Both the position numbers and the translations under genes were made by a program. Source: Ramlibacter albus (GTDB lineage: Bacteria; Pseudomonadota; Gammaproteobacteria; Burkholderiales; Burkholderiaceae_C). Taken from it: DNA of 64,000 nucleotides. Every line of letters starts with the position of its first letter. The stretch's first letter is position 1. The notes under the pieces are model-generated. The model saw only the letters and a list, made by a program, of their open reading frames with translations. It did no database searches and was not told where the DNA came from. Location: positions 47,804 to 111,803 of the forward strand of contig NZ_JACORU010000016.1 in the NCBI RefSeq assembly GCF_014297445.1, given 5' to 3'. Below are positions 49,147 through 57,660 of this stretch, piece after piece.

Positions 49147-50835
49147 CTAGAAGTTGTCCAGCACCGCGCCCTTGCTGGCGCTGGCTGCGTTGAACGCGAA
49201 CTTGGCCTGCACGCCCCGCGTGTAGCGAGGTGCGGGCGCCTTCCACGCGGCGCGGCGCTTGGCGAGCTCGGCATCCGCAACGTTCAGCTCGAGCTTGAGC
49301 TGGTGCGCATCGATCGTGATCGAGTCGCCTTCGTGCACGAGCGCGATGTTGCCGCCCGCGGCCGCTTCCGGCGCGACGTGCCCCACCACCATGCCCCACG
49401 TGCCGCCCGAGAAGCGGCCGTCGGTGATCAGGCCCACGCTTTCGCCGAGCCCCGCACCGATGAGCGCACCTGTGGGCGCGAGCATCTCCGGCATGCCGGG
49501 CCCGCCCTTCGGGCCGAGGTAGCGCAGCACCATCACGTCGCCGGCCTTGATCTTGCCGTCGAGGATGGCCTGCAGCGCCGACTGCTCGTCGTCGAACACG
49601 CGCGCCGGGCCGGTGATCACGGGATTCTTCAGGCCGGTGATCTTGGCGACGGCGCCCTCGGGCGAGAGGTTGCCCTTGAGGATGGCGAGGTGACCCTGCT
49701 CGTACATCGGGTCCTTGATGGAGCGGATGACGTCCTGGCCCGCGGGCGGTGCGTCGGGGATGTCCTTCAGCACTTCGGCAATCGTCTGCCCCGTGATGGT
49801 GACGCAGTCGCCGTGCAGCAGGCCGGCGTTGAGCAGCAGCTTCATCACCTGCGGGATGCCGCCGGCCCGGTGCAGGTCGACGGCGAGGTACTTGCCGCTC
49901 GGCTTGAGGTCGCAGATCACGGGCGTCTTCTTGCGGATGCGCTCGAAGTCGTCGATGGTCCATTCCACGCCGGCCGCGTGCGCGATGGCCAGGAAGTGCA
50001 GCACTGCGTTCGTCGAACCGCCCGTGGCCATGATCACGGCCACCGCGTTCTCGATCGCCTTCTTGGTGACGATGTCGCGCGGCTTGATGTCCTTCTTGAT
50101 GGCCTCGATCAGCACCTTGGCCGACTCCTTGGCCGAGTTCATCTTCTCGTCGTGCGGGTTCGCCATGGTGGACGAGTAGGGCAGCGAAATGCCCAGCGCC
50201 TCGAAGGCCGACGACATCGTGTTGGCGGTGTACATGCCGCCGCACGAGCCGGTGCCGGGGATGGCGTGCTGCTCGATGTCCTTGAGTTCCTGGTCGCTGA
50301 TCTTGCCCGCGGCGTTCTGGCCCACGGCCTCGAACACGCTGACGATGTTGAGGTCCTCGCCCTTCCACTTGCCCGGCAGGATGGTGCCGCCGTAGACGTA
50401 GATGGCCGGCACGTTGGCGCGCAGCATGCCCATCAGGCCGCCGGGCATGTTCTTGTCGCAGCCGCCGATGACGACCACGCCGTCCATCCACTGGCCCTGC
50501 ACGCAGGTCTCGATGCAGTCGGCAATGACCTCGCGCGACACCAGCGAGTACTTCATGCCCTCGGTGCCCATGGCCATGCCGTCGCTGATGGTCGGCGTGC
50601 CGAAAATCTGCGGGTTGCCGCCGGCCTCCTCGATGCCCTTCACCGCCGCGTCGGCCAGCTTCTGCAGGCCGCTGTTGCAGGGCGTGATGGTGCTGTGGCC
50701 GTTGGCCACGCCCACCATCGGCTTGCCGAAGTCGGTCTCCTTGTAGCCCATGCCGTAGTACATGGAGCGGTTGGGGGCGCGGGCCTTGCCCTGCGTGATG
50801 TTGTCGCTGCGAAGGGGGATGACTTTCTTGTCCAT
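49147..50835 (-). CDS. ilvD: Dihydroxy-acid dehydratase
   Basis: A 562-residue iron–sulfur dehydratase for valine, isoleucine and pantothenate synthesis. Cluster-related cysteines are in TPCNSGLQ (near 55), GGCDKNMPGG (near 125) and GTGSCGGMYTANTM (near 198). The C-terminal DGRFSGGTWGMVVGHVAPEA is diagnostic. The start at 50835 gives the standard MDKKVIPLRSDNITQGKARAPNRSMYYGMGY opening. A longer in-frame reading crosses the divergent LysR gene and is discarded. It is probably regulated by that LysR protein. Confidence 0.95.
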   Translation of the reverse strand: MDKKVIPLRSDNITQGKARAPNRSMYYGMGYKETDFGKPMVGVANGHSTITPCNSGLQKLADAAVKGIEEAGGNPQIFGTPTISDGMAMGTEGMKYSLVSREVIADCIETCVQGQWMDGVVVIGGCDKNMPGGLMGMLRANVPAIYVYGGTILPGKWKGEDLNIVSVFEAVGQNAAGKISDQELKDIEQHAIPGTGSCGGMYTANTMSSAFEALGISLPYSSTMANPHDEKMNSAKESAKVLIEAIKKDIKPRDIVTKKAIENAVAVIMATGGSTNAVLHFLAIAHAAGVEWTIDDFERIRKKTPVICDLKPSGKYLAVDLHRAGGIPQVMKLLLNAGLLHGDCVTITGQTIAEVLKDIPDAPPAGQDVIRSIKDPMYEQGHLAILKGNLSPEGAVAKITGLKNPVITGPARVFDDEQSALQAILDGKIKAGDVMVLRYLGPKGGPGMPEMLAPTGALIGAGLGESVGLITDGRFSGGTWGMVVGHVAPEAAAGGNIALVHEGDSITIDAHQLKLELNVADAELAKRRAAWKAPAPRYTRGVQAKFAFNAASASKGAVLDNF

Positions 50836-50907
50836 GGGGCCGGATTCTGCGCCCGGCGGCTGATTCCTGCCAATCCGATTTGCGGCCCGCATTAATATGT
50901 CGGGCGT

Positions 50908-51816
50908 ATGAGTGAGCCGATCGTCGAATTGCGGCTGTGGCGGCAGTTCCTCGCCGTGGCCGAGGAGCTGCACTTCGGCCGCGCGGCCCAGCGGCTGCAC
51001 ATGACGCAGCCGCCGCTGACGCAGGCCATCGCGCAGCTGGAGCGCTTGCTCGGCGTGCAGCTGTTCGAGCGCACGAAACGCAGCGTCAAGCTCACCGCGG
51101 CCGGGGAGGCGCTGGCGCCGCAGGCGCGCGAACTGCTGGCGCGCGCGCAGTCGCTGCCGGCGCATGCACGTGCCGCGGCCGGTGGCGAGCTGGGCCGGTT
51201 GCGCCTGGCATTCGTGTCCACGGTCGGCTTCACGTTGCTGCCGCAATGGGTGAGGGCGTTCCGCGCGCAGTACCCGCAGATGCAGCTGGAACTGGTCGAG
51301 GCCACTGGCGACGTGCAACTCGACGCGCTGGAGCGCGGCGACATCGACGCCGGCTTCATGCTGCATTCGCCCGGCTTCGCGCCTGCGGGGTTGCAGCACG
51401 TGCGCATCGCGAGCGAGTCGCTCGTGCTCGCCGTGCCGCAGCAGCACCCGCTCGCGCATTCGACTCGCCTGCCGTGGCCGGGGCTGCTCGACGAGCCGCT
51501 CGTCATGTTCCCGCGCCGCATCCTGCCGTCGCTGCACGACGCGGTCTTCGGCATGTACCACGCCGCCAATCGTGCGCCGCGCATCGAGCAGGAGGCGATC
51601 CAGATGCAGACGATCGTGAATCTCGTATCGGCCGGGCTCGGCCTCGCGTGGGTGCCGGACAGCGTGCGGCAGTTCCAGCGCAGCGGCGTGGTGTACCGCC
51701 AGCTCGGCGGCAAGCGCGCGGCGGACGTGCCGCAGTGCGAAACCACCTTGGCTTGGTCCCGCGAATCACCCGCACTGCAGAGATTCGTGGAGTTCGCCCA
51801 AGCGCGGCTGCGGTGA
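50908..51816 (+). CDS. LysR-family transcriptional regulator
   Basis: A 302-residue regulator. The N-terminal winged HTH is LRLWRQFLAVAEELHFGRAAQRLHMTQPPLTQAIAQLERLLGVQLFER (residues 8-55), followed by a two-lobed periplasmic-binding-like effector domain from about residue 90. It is divergent from ilvD with 72 bp between starts, the classical arrangement for a LysR regulator and its target, so branched-chain amino acid intermediates may be effectors (inference). TAATAT at 50893-50898 could be its -10, leaving almost no leader. Confidence 0.92.
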   Translation: MSEPIVELRLWRQFLAVAEELHFGRAAQRLHMTQPPLTQAIAQLERLLGVQLFERTKRSVKLTAAGEALAPQARELLARAQSLPAHARAAAGGELGRLRLAFVSTVGFTLLPQWVRAFRAQYPQMQLELVEATGDVQLDALERGDIDAGFMLHSPGFAPAGLQHVRIASESLVLAVPQQHPLAHSTRLPWPGLLDEPLVMFPRRILPSLHDAVFGMYHAANRAPRIEQEAIQMQTIVNLVSAGLGLAWVPDSVRQFQRSGVVYRQLGGKRAADVPQCETTLAWSRESPALQRFVEFAQARLR

Positions 51817-51831
51817 AGTCAAAATACCTGC

Positions 51832-52656
51832 ATGGTCCTGAATTACCCGCAGTTCGATCCCATCGCCGTCAAGGTCGGCCCCGTCGCGATCCACTGGTAC
51901 GGCGTGACGTACCTCGTGGCGTTCGGCCTGTTCTTCCTGCTCGCGTCGATCCGCCTGCACCAGCAGCCTTTCGCGCGGCTCGGGTGGACGCGCAAGGACA
52001 TCGAGGACATGCTGTTCTACGGCGTGCTGGGCGTCGTGGTGGGCGGGCGGCTCGGCTACTGCCTGTTCTACAAGCCCGGGTACTACCTGGCCAACCCGCT
52101 GCAGATCCTCTACGTGTGGCAAGGCGGCATGAGCTTCCACGGCGGCATGCTGGGCGTGATAGCGTCGCAGCTGCTCTACAGCCGCATGCACGGCAAGCCG
52201 TTCTGGACTCTGATGGACTTCGTCGCGCCCTGCGTGCCGCTCGGCCTGGCGTCGGGGCGCGTCGGCAACTTCATCAATGGTGAGCTGTGGGGCCGCGCCG
52301 CGGACCCGTCGCTGCCGTGGGCGATGATCTTCCCGCAAAGCGGCTTGACCATCCCGCGCCATCCATCGCAGTTGTATGCGGTGCTGCTCGAAGGCTTCGT
52401 GCTGTTCGCGGTGCTCTGGTTCTATGGGCGCCGGGAGCGCAAGCCCGGTGAAGTCGCCGCGCTGTTCGTCCTGGGCTACGGCGTGGTGCGCTTCATCGGC
52501 GAGTACTTCCGCGAGCCCGATGCGCACCTGGGCCTGCTCGCCTTCGGCATGAGCATGGGGCAGTGGCTGTGCGTGCCGATGATCATCGGCGGGGCGGTGC
52601 TTTGGGCTTGGATGGCGACGCGGGAGCCGATCCGGCGCCCCGTTCGTGCTTCATAG
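51832..52656 (+). CDS. lgt: Prolipoprotein diacylglyceryl transferase
   Basis: A 274-residue inner-membrane enzyme that adds diacylglycerol to the lipobox Cys of prolipoproteins, the first step of lipoprotein maturation. Diagnostic stretches are VAIHWYGVTYLVAF, GVVVGGRLGYCLFY, WQGGMSFHGGMLG (catalytic His region) and the Lgt signature GRVGNFINGELWGR near residue 140, followed by RHPSQLYA. About seven helices. It starts 15 bp after the LysR stop. Confidence 0.96.
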   Translation: MVLNYPQFDPIAVKVGPVAIHWYGVTYLVAFGLFFLLASIRLHQQPFARLGWTRKDIEDMLFYGVLGVVVGGRLGYCLFYKPGYYLANPLQILYVWQGGMSFHGGMLGVIASQLLYSRMHGKPFWTLMDFVAPCVPLGLASGRVGNFINGELWGRAADPSLPWAMIFPQSGLTIPRHPSQLYAVLLEGFVLFAVLWFYGRRERKPGEVAALFVLGYGVVRFIGEYFREPDAHLGLLAFGMSMGQWLCVPMIIGGAVLWAWMATREPIRRPVRAS

Positions 52657-52689
52657 AACAAGCATAAACGGCGATAATGCCGTTTATGC
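52650..52689 (+). promoter_or_regulatory. hipBA promoter/operator: perfect 11-bp inverted repeat around the -10
   Basis: GCATAAACGGC (52662-52672) and GCCGTTTATGC (52679-52689) are perfect inverted repeats separated by exactly GATAAT (52673-52678), which reads as a -10 box. TTCATA (52650-52655) lies 17 bp upstream as a -35. The start site would fall at about 52685/52686, the A of an ATG. HipB-type repressors autoregulate through palindromes, so this is the likely operator. Confidence 0.75.
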
Positions 52690-53021
52690 CAAGGTCGCCC
52701 GCCCGTCCTGTCCCCCCCGAGGTCGCAGCTCGCATTGCCGGCCTCGGCGCGCGCATCAAGGAAGCACGGCAGCGGCGCAACCTTCGGCAGGTCGACCTCG
52801 CTGAGCGCACGGGCCTCTCGCGATCGTCCATCGAGGCCATCGAGAGAGGCAGTGCAGACACGTCGATCGGCTCGTTCGTGCGGGCGCTTTGGGTTCTCGG
52901 CCTCGATCGTGAATTGGATGTTGTAGCCGACTCCGCCGTTGACCGCGAGGGTGCTGCCCTCGAGTTCGACCCGCGCGAGCGTCGCGTCCGCGTGAGAAAG
53001 GGCCTCGACGATGACTTCTGA
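52686..53021 (+). CDS. hipB: HipB-like antitoxin, HTH/XRE family
   Basis: A 111-residue DNA-binding antitoxin. The helix-turn-helix spans about residues 18-75 (LGARIKEARQRRNLRQVDLAERTGLSRSSIEAIERGSAD). The C-terminal tail is acidic then basic (EFDPRERRVRVRKGLDDDF) and probably contacts HipA. Two in-frame ATGs are possible. The one at 52677 overlaps the predicted -10 box, so the one at 52686, at the predicted transcription start, is preferred and would make a leaderless message. The 3' end overlaps hipA by 11 bp, coupling toxin to antitoxin synthesis. Confidence 0.85.
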   Translation: MPRSPARPVPPEVAARIAGLGARIKEARQRRNLRQVDLAERTGLSRSSIEAIERGSADTSIGSFVRALWVLGLDRELDVVADSAVDREGAALEFDPRERRVRVRKGLDDDF

Positions 53022-54249
53022 AGTCTGGGTGTGGTGCTGGCTTCCCGGCGATACCACGCCGACCCTCGCAGGCCGCTTCGAACACACCGCTGCCAAAGGC
53101 GTGCATGTGGGCCGCTTCGTCTATGGCCGTTCCTACGTGGCGAACCCCGACGCGCAGCCGTTGGACCCGATCCAGTTGCTCCTGAAGCCGAAGATCACGT
53201 ACGAGACGACGGCCCTGCAGGGGTTCTTCGGCCCCATCCGCGACGCGATGCCCGACGACTGGGGCCGCTTCGTCATCGACCGGTTGCACGGTGCGCAGTC
53301 CGATTTGACTGGGTATCTCCTGAAAGCCAACGGTGACCACATCGGTTGTCTCGGCTTCTCCGCATCGAAAGACACTGCGCCCGCGCAGCCCTGGTTGCCG
53401 GGTCTCGAAATCGTGAATGCGGCACGCGGCGTGTTTGCCGGCATGGAAGAGGGCAGGCCAGTCGAACCGGCAATGCAGAACATCGTGCGGCCCAATACCG
53501 CACTGGGTGGCGCGCGACCGAAACTCACGCTCGTGCACAAAGGCAAGCAGTGGATTGCGAAGTTCCCCGCGCGCGAAGACCGCGGCTTGCCCATTGCAAG
53601 GGTCGAGTGCGCGATGCTCCAGCTCGCGGCGCGTTGCGGCATCCGCGCTGCCAATGCCCAGGTGCACGAGGGCGACGTGCTGCTGGTCGAGCGCTTCGAT
53701 CGTGCGCAGGTGCCATCCGGTTGGCGGCGCGACGCCTTCATGAGCGCCCAATCCGTCTTTTTCGCGGAGCCGGACGTCCAGAAGTACGCGTTCTCTGGAA
53801 GCTACCCGCGGCTCGCGAGAGCACTGTCGAAGTTCAGCGAGCAGCCCCGGGCGGACCGTGAGGAGCTGTTCCGGCGCATGGCATTCAACTGCTGCACCAG
53901 CAACACGGACGACCATGAACGCAACCACGGCTTCGTTGCCGCGGACACGCCGGGCATGTACGTATTGTCCCCCGCGTATGACCTGGTCCCCCGTGTGCAC
54001 GCGACACAGCGCAGGCACCAGGCACTGGGCGTTGGCGAGGAGGGGTTCGTCGCGTCGCGGGGCAACGTGCTGAGCGATTGCACATCTTTCGGGCTGAGCG
54101 TGCGTGAAGCCACCGAGATCCTCGACGAGGTGCAGGCACGCGTGCGCGAAGGTTGGCGCGAGTCGTTCGGCGCGCAAGGGCTCGATGATGAGCAGGTGCG
54201 GTTCTGGTCGCCTTGCTTCCAGGAACTGCCAACGGAAGTGCCGACGTAA
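53011..54249 (+). CDS. hipA: HipA-like serine/threonine kinase toxin
   Basis: A 412-residue member of the HipA kinase family; the E. coli toxin phosphorylates glutamyl-tRNA synthetase and induces persistence. It has the N-terminal domain ending QGFFGPIRDAMPDDWGRFVIDR, a Gly-rich nucleotide loop GGARPK (166-171), a Lys in WIAKFP (184), the catalytic loop NTDDHERNHG (298-307) and the metal-binding Asp in PAYDLVP (324). All key residues are present, so it is probably active. Its own target is unknown. GC is slightly lower than the neighbours, fitting acquisition as a module. Confidence 0.9.
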   Translation: MTSEVWVWCWLPGDTTPTLAGRFEHTAAKGVHVGRFVYGRSYVANPDAQPLDPIQLLLKPKITYETTALQGFFGPIRDAMPDDWGRFVIDRLHGAQSDLTGYLLKANGDHIGCLGFSASKDTAPAQPWLPGLEIVNAARGVFAGMEEGRPVEPAMQNIVRPNTALGGARPKLTLVHKGKQWIAKFPAREDRGLPIARVECAMLQLAARCGIRAANAQVHEGDVLLVERFDRAQVPSGWRRDAFMSAQSVFFAEPDVQKYAFSGSYPRLARALSKFSEQPRADREELFRRMAFNCCTSNTDDHERNHGFVAADTPGMYVLSPAYDLVPRVHATQRRHQALGVGEEGFVASRGNVLSDCTSFGLSVREATEILDEVQARVREGWRESFGAQGLDDEQVRFWSPCFQELPTEVPT

Positions 54250-54312
54250 ACCTTCGACGCACACCGGCGAGGTAGGCAACAATACGTGCTCGCATTACCA
54301 AGGAGACAAGAC

Positions 54313-55299
54313 ATGAACAACATCGACCGCCGCCGGGCCTTGCAACTGGGGGCTGCGGCCCTCGCGCCGTTGCCGATGTGGGCCAACGCCCAGGCTTCCG
54401 CGTGGCCCACCAAGCCGGTGATGATGATCGTGCCCTTCCCGGCGGGCGGCGGCACCGACGCGTTCGCGCGGCCGCTGGCCGCGCAGTTCGCCAAGAACAC
54501 CGGCAAGCAGCTCGTCATCGACAACAAGGGCGGCGCGGGCGGCACGCTGGGTGCCAGCGTGGCGGCCAAGCAGCACCCGGATGGCTACAACATCTTCATG
54601 GGCGCTGTGCACCACACCATTGCGCCGTCGATGTACAAGCGCCTCGACTACGACATCGAGAAGGACCTCATCCCGCTGACGCTGGTGGCGCGCGTGCCGC
54701 AGGTGGTGGTGGTGAACCCCAAGCGCATCGAGTCGCCGGACTTCAAGAGCTTCCTCGAGCTGATGCGCAAGAACCCGGGCCGCTACAACTACGGCAGCGC
54801 GGGCAGCGGCACCTCGCACCACCTCGCGGGCGAGCTGTTCAAGCAGCAGACGAAGACCTTCATCACGCACATCCCTTACCGCGGCGCGGGCCCCGCGCTG
54901 CAGGACCTGATCACCGGCAGCGTGGACATGATGTTCGACGGCCTTGGCTCGTCGGCCGCCCACGTGAAGGGCGGCCGCATCAAGGCGCTGATGGTGGCCG
55001 GCAAGACGCGAAACCCGGCGCTGCCCGATGTGCCGTCCGCCGCCGAAGTGGGCCTGCCGGACTACACGGTGACCACGTGGTACGGCCTGTGGGCGCCCAA
55101 GGGCACGCCGGCCGACATCCAGGCGCGCATCGTCGACGAGGTGCGCAAGGCCGTCCAGAGCGACGAGCTCAAGGCCATCTGGGCGCAGAACGGCGCGGAG
55201 TTCCCCAACCTCACGCAGCCGCAGTTCGCCGCGTTCGTGAACGGCGAGATCAAGCGCTGGGCGCAAGTGGTGAAGGCTTCGGGCGCCACGCTGGACTGA
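54313..55299 (+). CDS. Tripartite tricarboxylate transporter receptor (Bug family)
   Basis: A 328-residue periplasmic binding protein of the Bug/TctC family, greatly expanded in betaproteobacteria. The N-terminus (DRRRALQLGAAALAPLPMWANAQA) has a twin-arginine-like pair before the hydrophobic stretch. The mature domain begins WPTKPVMMIVPFPAGGGTDAFARPLA, and the conserved GSAGSGTSHHLAGELFK follows near residue 165. No TctA/TctB membrane subunits are present, as is common. It is directly followed by acyl-CoA genes, so a dicarboxylate such as malonate is a reasonable ligand (inference). Strong ribosome site AAGGAGAC. Confidence 0.93.
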   Translation: MNNIDRRRALQLGAAALAPLPMWANAQASAWPTKPVMMIVPFPAGGGTDAFARPLAAQFAKNTGKQLVIDNKGGAGGTLGASVAAKQHPDGYNIFMGAVHHTIAPSMYKRLDYDIEKDLIPLTLVARVPQVVVVNPKRIESPDFKSFLELMRKNPGRYNYGSAGSGTSHHLAGELFKQQTKTFITHIPYRGAGPALQDLITGSVDMMFDGLGSSAAHVKGGRIKALMVAGKTRNPALPDVPSAAEVGLPDYTVTTWYGLWAPKGTPADIQARIVDEVRKAVQSDELKAIWAQNGAEFPNLTQPQFAAFVNGEIKRWAQVVKASGATLD

Positions 55300-56048
55300 T
55301 GCCGATCGTCTTCGAGCAGCAAGGCAGCATCGCCTTCGTCACGATCAGCAACCCCGGCAAGCTGGGTGCCATGTCGCGCGCGATGTGGCGGCAGCTGGCC
55401 GCGGGGTTCGATCGGCTGCAGCGCGAGGACGCCTGCCGCTGCATCGTCGTGCGCGGCGAGGGCGGTGCCTTCTGCGCGGGGGGCGACATCGCCGAGTACC
55501 CGGAGTTCCGCTTCGACGCGCGCACGCTGCACGACTTCCATGAGCAGGACGTGTGGGGCGGGCTGCGTGCCGTGCTGTATTGCGACATCCCGGTGGTGGC
55601 GCAGATCGAAGGCGCGTGCATGGGCGCGGGCATGGAGATCGCGAGCTGCTGCGACATCCGCATCGCGGGCGAGTCGGCAAAGTTCGGCGCGCCCATCGCG
55701 AAGCTGGGGTTCCCGATGGCGCCGCGCGAGGCCCAGGTGGTGGCCAGAGCGGCCGGCGAACAGACCGCGCGCGAGATGCTGCTGGAAGCCGCCGTGCTGG
55801 ACGCAAACGAGATGAAAGCGCGCCGCTTCCTCAACCGCGTGCTGCCCGACGCGAAGGTGGCCGATGAAGCGCTGCGCACGGCGCAACGCATCTCGGAGCT
55901 GGCCCCGCAAGCCGCGCGGCTGAACAAGCGCACGCTGCGCGCCCTGCAATCGGGCAAGGCCGTGCCCTACGCGTACGATTACGCCCCGGGCGCGGAGCAC
56001 CGCGAGGGCATCGCGGCCTTCATCGAGAAAAGAAAACCGGTTTTCTAG
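55299..56048 (+). CDS. Crotonase-fold protein (enoyl-CoA hydratase/isomerase family), one Glu missing
   Basis: A 249-residue crotonase. The oxyanion-hole regions GAFCAGGDIAEY (56-67) and EGACMGAGMEIASCCD (104-119) are intact, and Glu113 occupies the first acidic position. The second catalytic Glu of hydratases, normally PE in the next strand, is Ile133 here (FGAPIAKLGFPMAP), so hydration of enoyl-CoA is doubtful. Crotonases with altered acid residues include decarboxylases such as methylmalonyl-CoA decarboxylase. It overlaps the receptor stop (TGATG) and precedes malonyl-CoA synthetase by 6 bp, so a malonyl-CoA decarboxylase role is an attractive hypothesis. Confidence 0.85.
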   Translation: MPIVFEQQGSIAFVTISNPGKLGAMSRAMWRQLAAGFDRLQREDACRCIVVRGEGGAFCAGGDIAEYPEFRFDARTLHDFHEQDVWGGLRAVLYCDIPVVAQIEGACMGAGMEIASCCDIRIAGESAKFGAPIAKLGFPMAPREAQVVARAAGEQTAREMLLEAAVLDANEMKARRFLNRVLPDAKVADEALRTAQRISELAPQAARLNKRTLRALQSGKAVPYAYDYAPGAEHREGIAAFIEKRKPVF

Positions 56049-56054
56049 ACGGAC

Positions 56055-57581
56055 ATGAGCAACCAGAATTTGTTTGCCGCACTGCGCGCCGCCTTCCCCA
56101 CGGACCTGGACAGCGTGGCCATCGAGACGGACACGGGCCTGCACTACACGTGGCGCGACCTGGAGCGCGGCACGGCGATGCTCGCCAACTTGCTTGCGGG
56201 CCTGGACCTGCCGCCCGCGTCACGCGTGGCGGTGCAGGTGGAGAAAAGCGTCGAGGCGCTGATGCTGTACCTGGCCACGCTGCGCGCGGGCCACGTCTTC
56301 CTGCCGCTGAACACGGCGTACCAGAAGGCGGAGATCGAGTACTTCGTGGGCAACGCGGAGCCGGCCGTCGTGGTGTGCACGCCGAAGAATTTCGGCTGGG
56401 TGAGCAAGATCGCTTTTTCTTCCGGCACGAAGAACGTCTTCACGCTCGGCGACGACCGCGCCGGCTCGCTGCTGGAGCGCGCGGCGCATTGCAGCGACCA
56501 GCACGTGCCCGTGCAGCGCAGCGAGGACGACCTCGCGGCCATCCTGTACACGAGCGGCACCACGGGCCGCAGCAAGGGCGCGATGCTCACGCACGGCAAC
56601 CTGCTGTCGAACGCGCAGGTGCTGAAGGACTACTGGGGCTGGCAGCCGGGCGACGTGCTGATCCACGCGCTGCCCATCTTCCACGTGCACGGCCTCTTCG
56701 TGGCGAGCCACGGCGCGCTGCTCAACGGCAGCAAGATGATCTGGCTGGCGAAGTTCGACCCGAAGACGGTGATCGAGAACATGCCGCGCGCCACCGTGTT
56801 CATGGGCGTGCCCACGCTCTATGTGCGCATGCTCGCCGAGCCCTCGCTGGACCAGGACGCGGTGAAGAACATGCGATTGTTCATCTCCGGCTCGGCACCG
56901 CTGCTCATCGAAACCTTCAACGAGTGGCGCGAGCGCACCGGCCACACGATCCTGGAGCGCTATGGCATGAGCGAGACCGCCATGCTCACCTCCAACCCGT
57001 ACCGCGGCGGCGAGCGCCGTGGCGGCACCGTCGGCTTCCCGCTGCCCGGCGTCGGCCTGCGCGTGCGCGACGAGCAGGGCAACGAAGTGCCCACCGGCGA
57101 GATCGGCGGCATCGAGGTGAAGGGCCCGAACGTCTTCAAGGGCTATTGGCGCATGCCGGAGAAGACGAAGGAGGAATTCACCGCCGACGGCTGGTTCAAG
57201 ACCGGCGACGTGGGCAAGATCGACACCAGTGGCTACGTCACCATCGTGGGCCGCAGCAAGGACCTGATCATCAGCGGCGGCTACAACGTGTACCCGGCGG
57301 AGATCGAGGGCTACATCAACGAGATGCCCGGCGTGGCCGAGAGCGCGGTTGTCGGCGTGCCGCACCCGGACTTCGGCGAAGTGGGCGTCGCGGTGGTCAT
57401 CCCCAAGCCGGGCGCGCAGATCGAGGGCGACAAGATCGTGGGCACGCTCAAGCAGCAGCTGGCCAACTTCAAGATCCCGAAGAAGTGCTACGTGGTGGAC
57501 CAGCTGCCGCGCAACCAGATGGGCAAGGTGCAGAAGAATTTGCTGCGGGAGCAGTACAAGGGTGAGTTCTTAGCCCGCTAA
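56055..57581 (+). CDS. matB: Malonyl-CoA synthetase (MatB-like)
   Basis: A 508-residue AMP-forming acyl-CoA ligase, probably malonate:CoA ligase. Motifs are the phosphate loop YTSGTTGRSKGAM, HALPIFHVHGLF, adenine motif ERYGMSETAMLTSNPY, GWFKTGDVG, hinge GRSKDLIISGGYNVYPAEIE and the catalytic Lys in PRNQMGKVQKNLLR. The RYGMSETAMLTSNPYRGGERR...GTVGFPLPGV stretch is typical of MatB enzymes. It is the third gene of an operon with a Bug receptor and a crotonase, supporting uptake and activation of malonate. No classical MatA decarboxylase is present. Confidence 0.88.
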   Translation: MSNQNLFAALRAAFPTDLDSVAIETDTGLHYTWRDLERGTAMLANLLAGLDLPPASRVAVQVEKSVEALMLYLATLRAGHVFLPLNTAYQKAEIEYFVGNAEPAVVVCTPKNFGWVSKIAFSSGTKNVFTLGDDRAGSLLERAAHCSDQHVPVQRSEDDLAAILYTSGTTGRSKGAMLTHGNLLSNAQVLKDYWGWQPGDVLIHALPIFHVHGLFVASHGALLNGSKMIWLAKFDPKTVIENMPRATVFMGVPTLYVRMLAEPSLDQDAVKNMRLFISGSAPLLIETFNEWRERTGHTILERYGMSETAMLTSNPYRGGERRGGTVGFPLPGVGLRVRDEQGNEVPTGEIGGIEVKGPNVFKGYWRMPEKTKEEFTADGWFKTGDVGKIDTSGYVTIVGRSKDLIISGGYNVYPAEIEGYINEMPGVAESAVVGVPHPDFGEVGVAVVIPKPGAQIEGDKIVGTLKQQLANFKIPKKCYVVDQLPRNQMGKVQKNLLREQYKGEFLAR

Positions 57582-57660
57582 CGACAAAAACCGGATCTTC
57601 TAAGTGGCTGGGCGACAAAGCTTCAAGTTTCTCAGTGGCAGCAACAGCCGAGTACTTGAT

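Noticed and set aside
57582..57660. GTG start at 57604 for the GNAT gene
   Set aside because: It would add 19 residues with no family resemblance; MSHFTIRP is the normal GNAT beginning.
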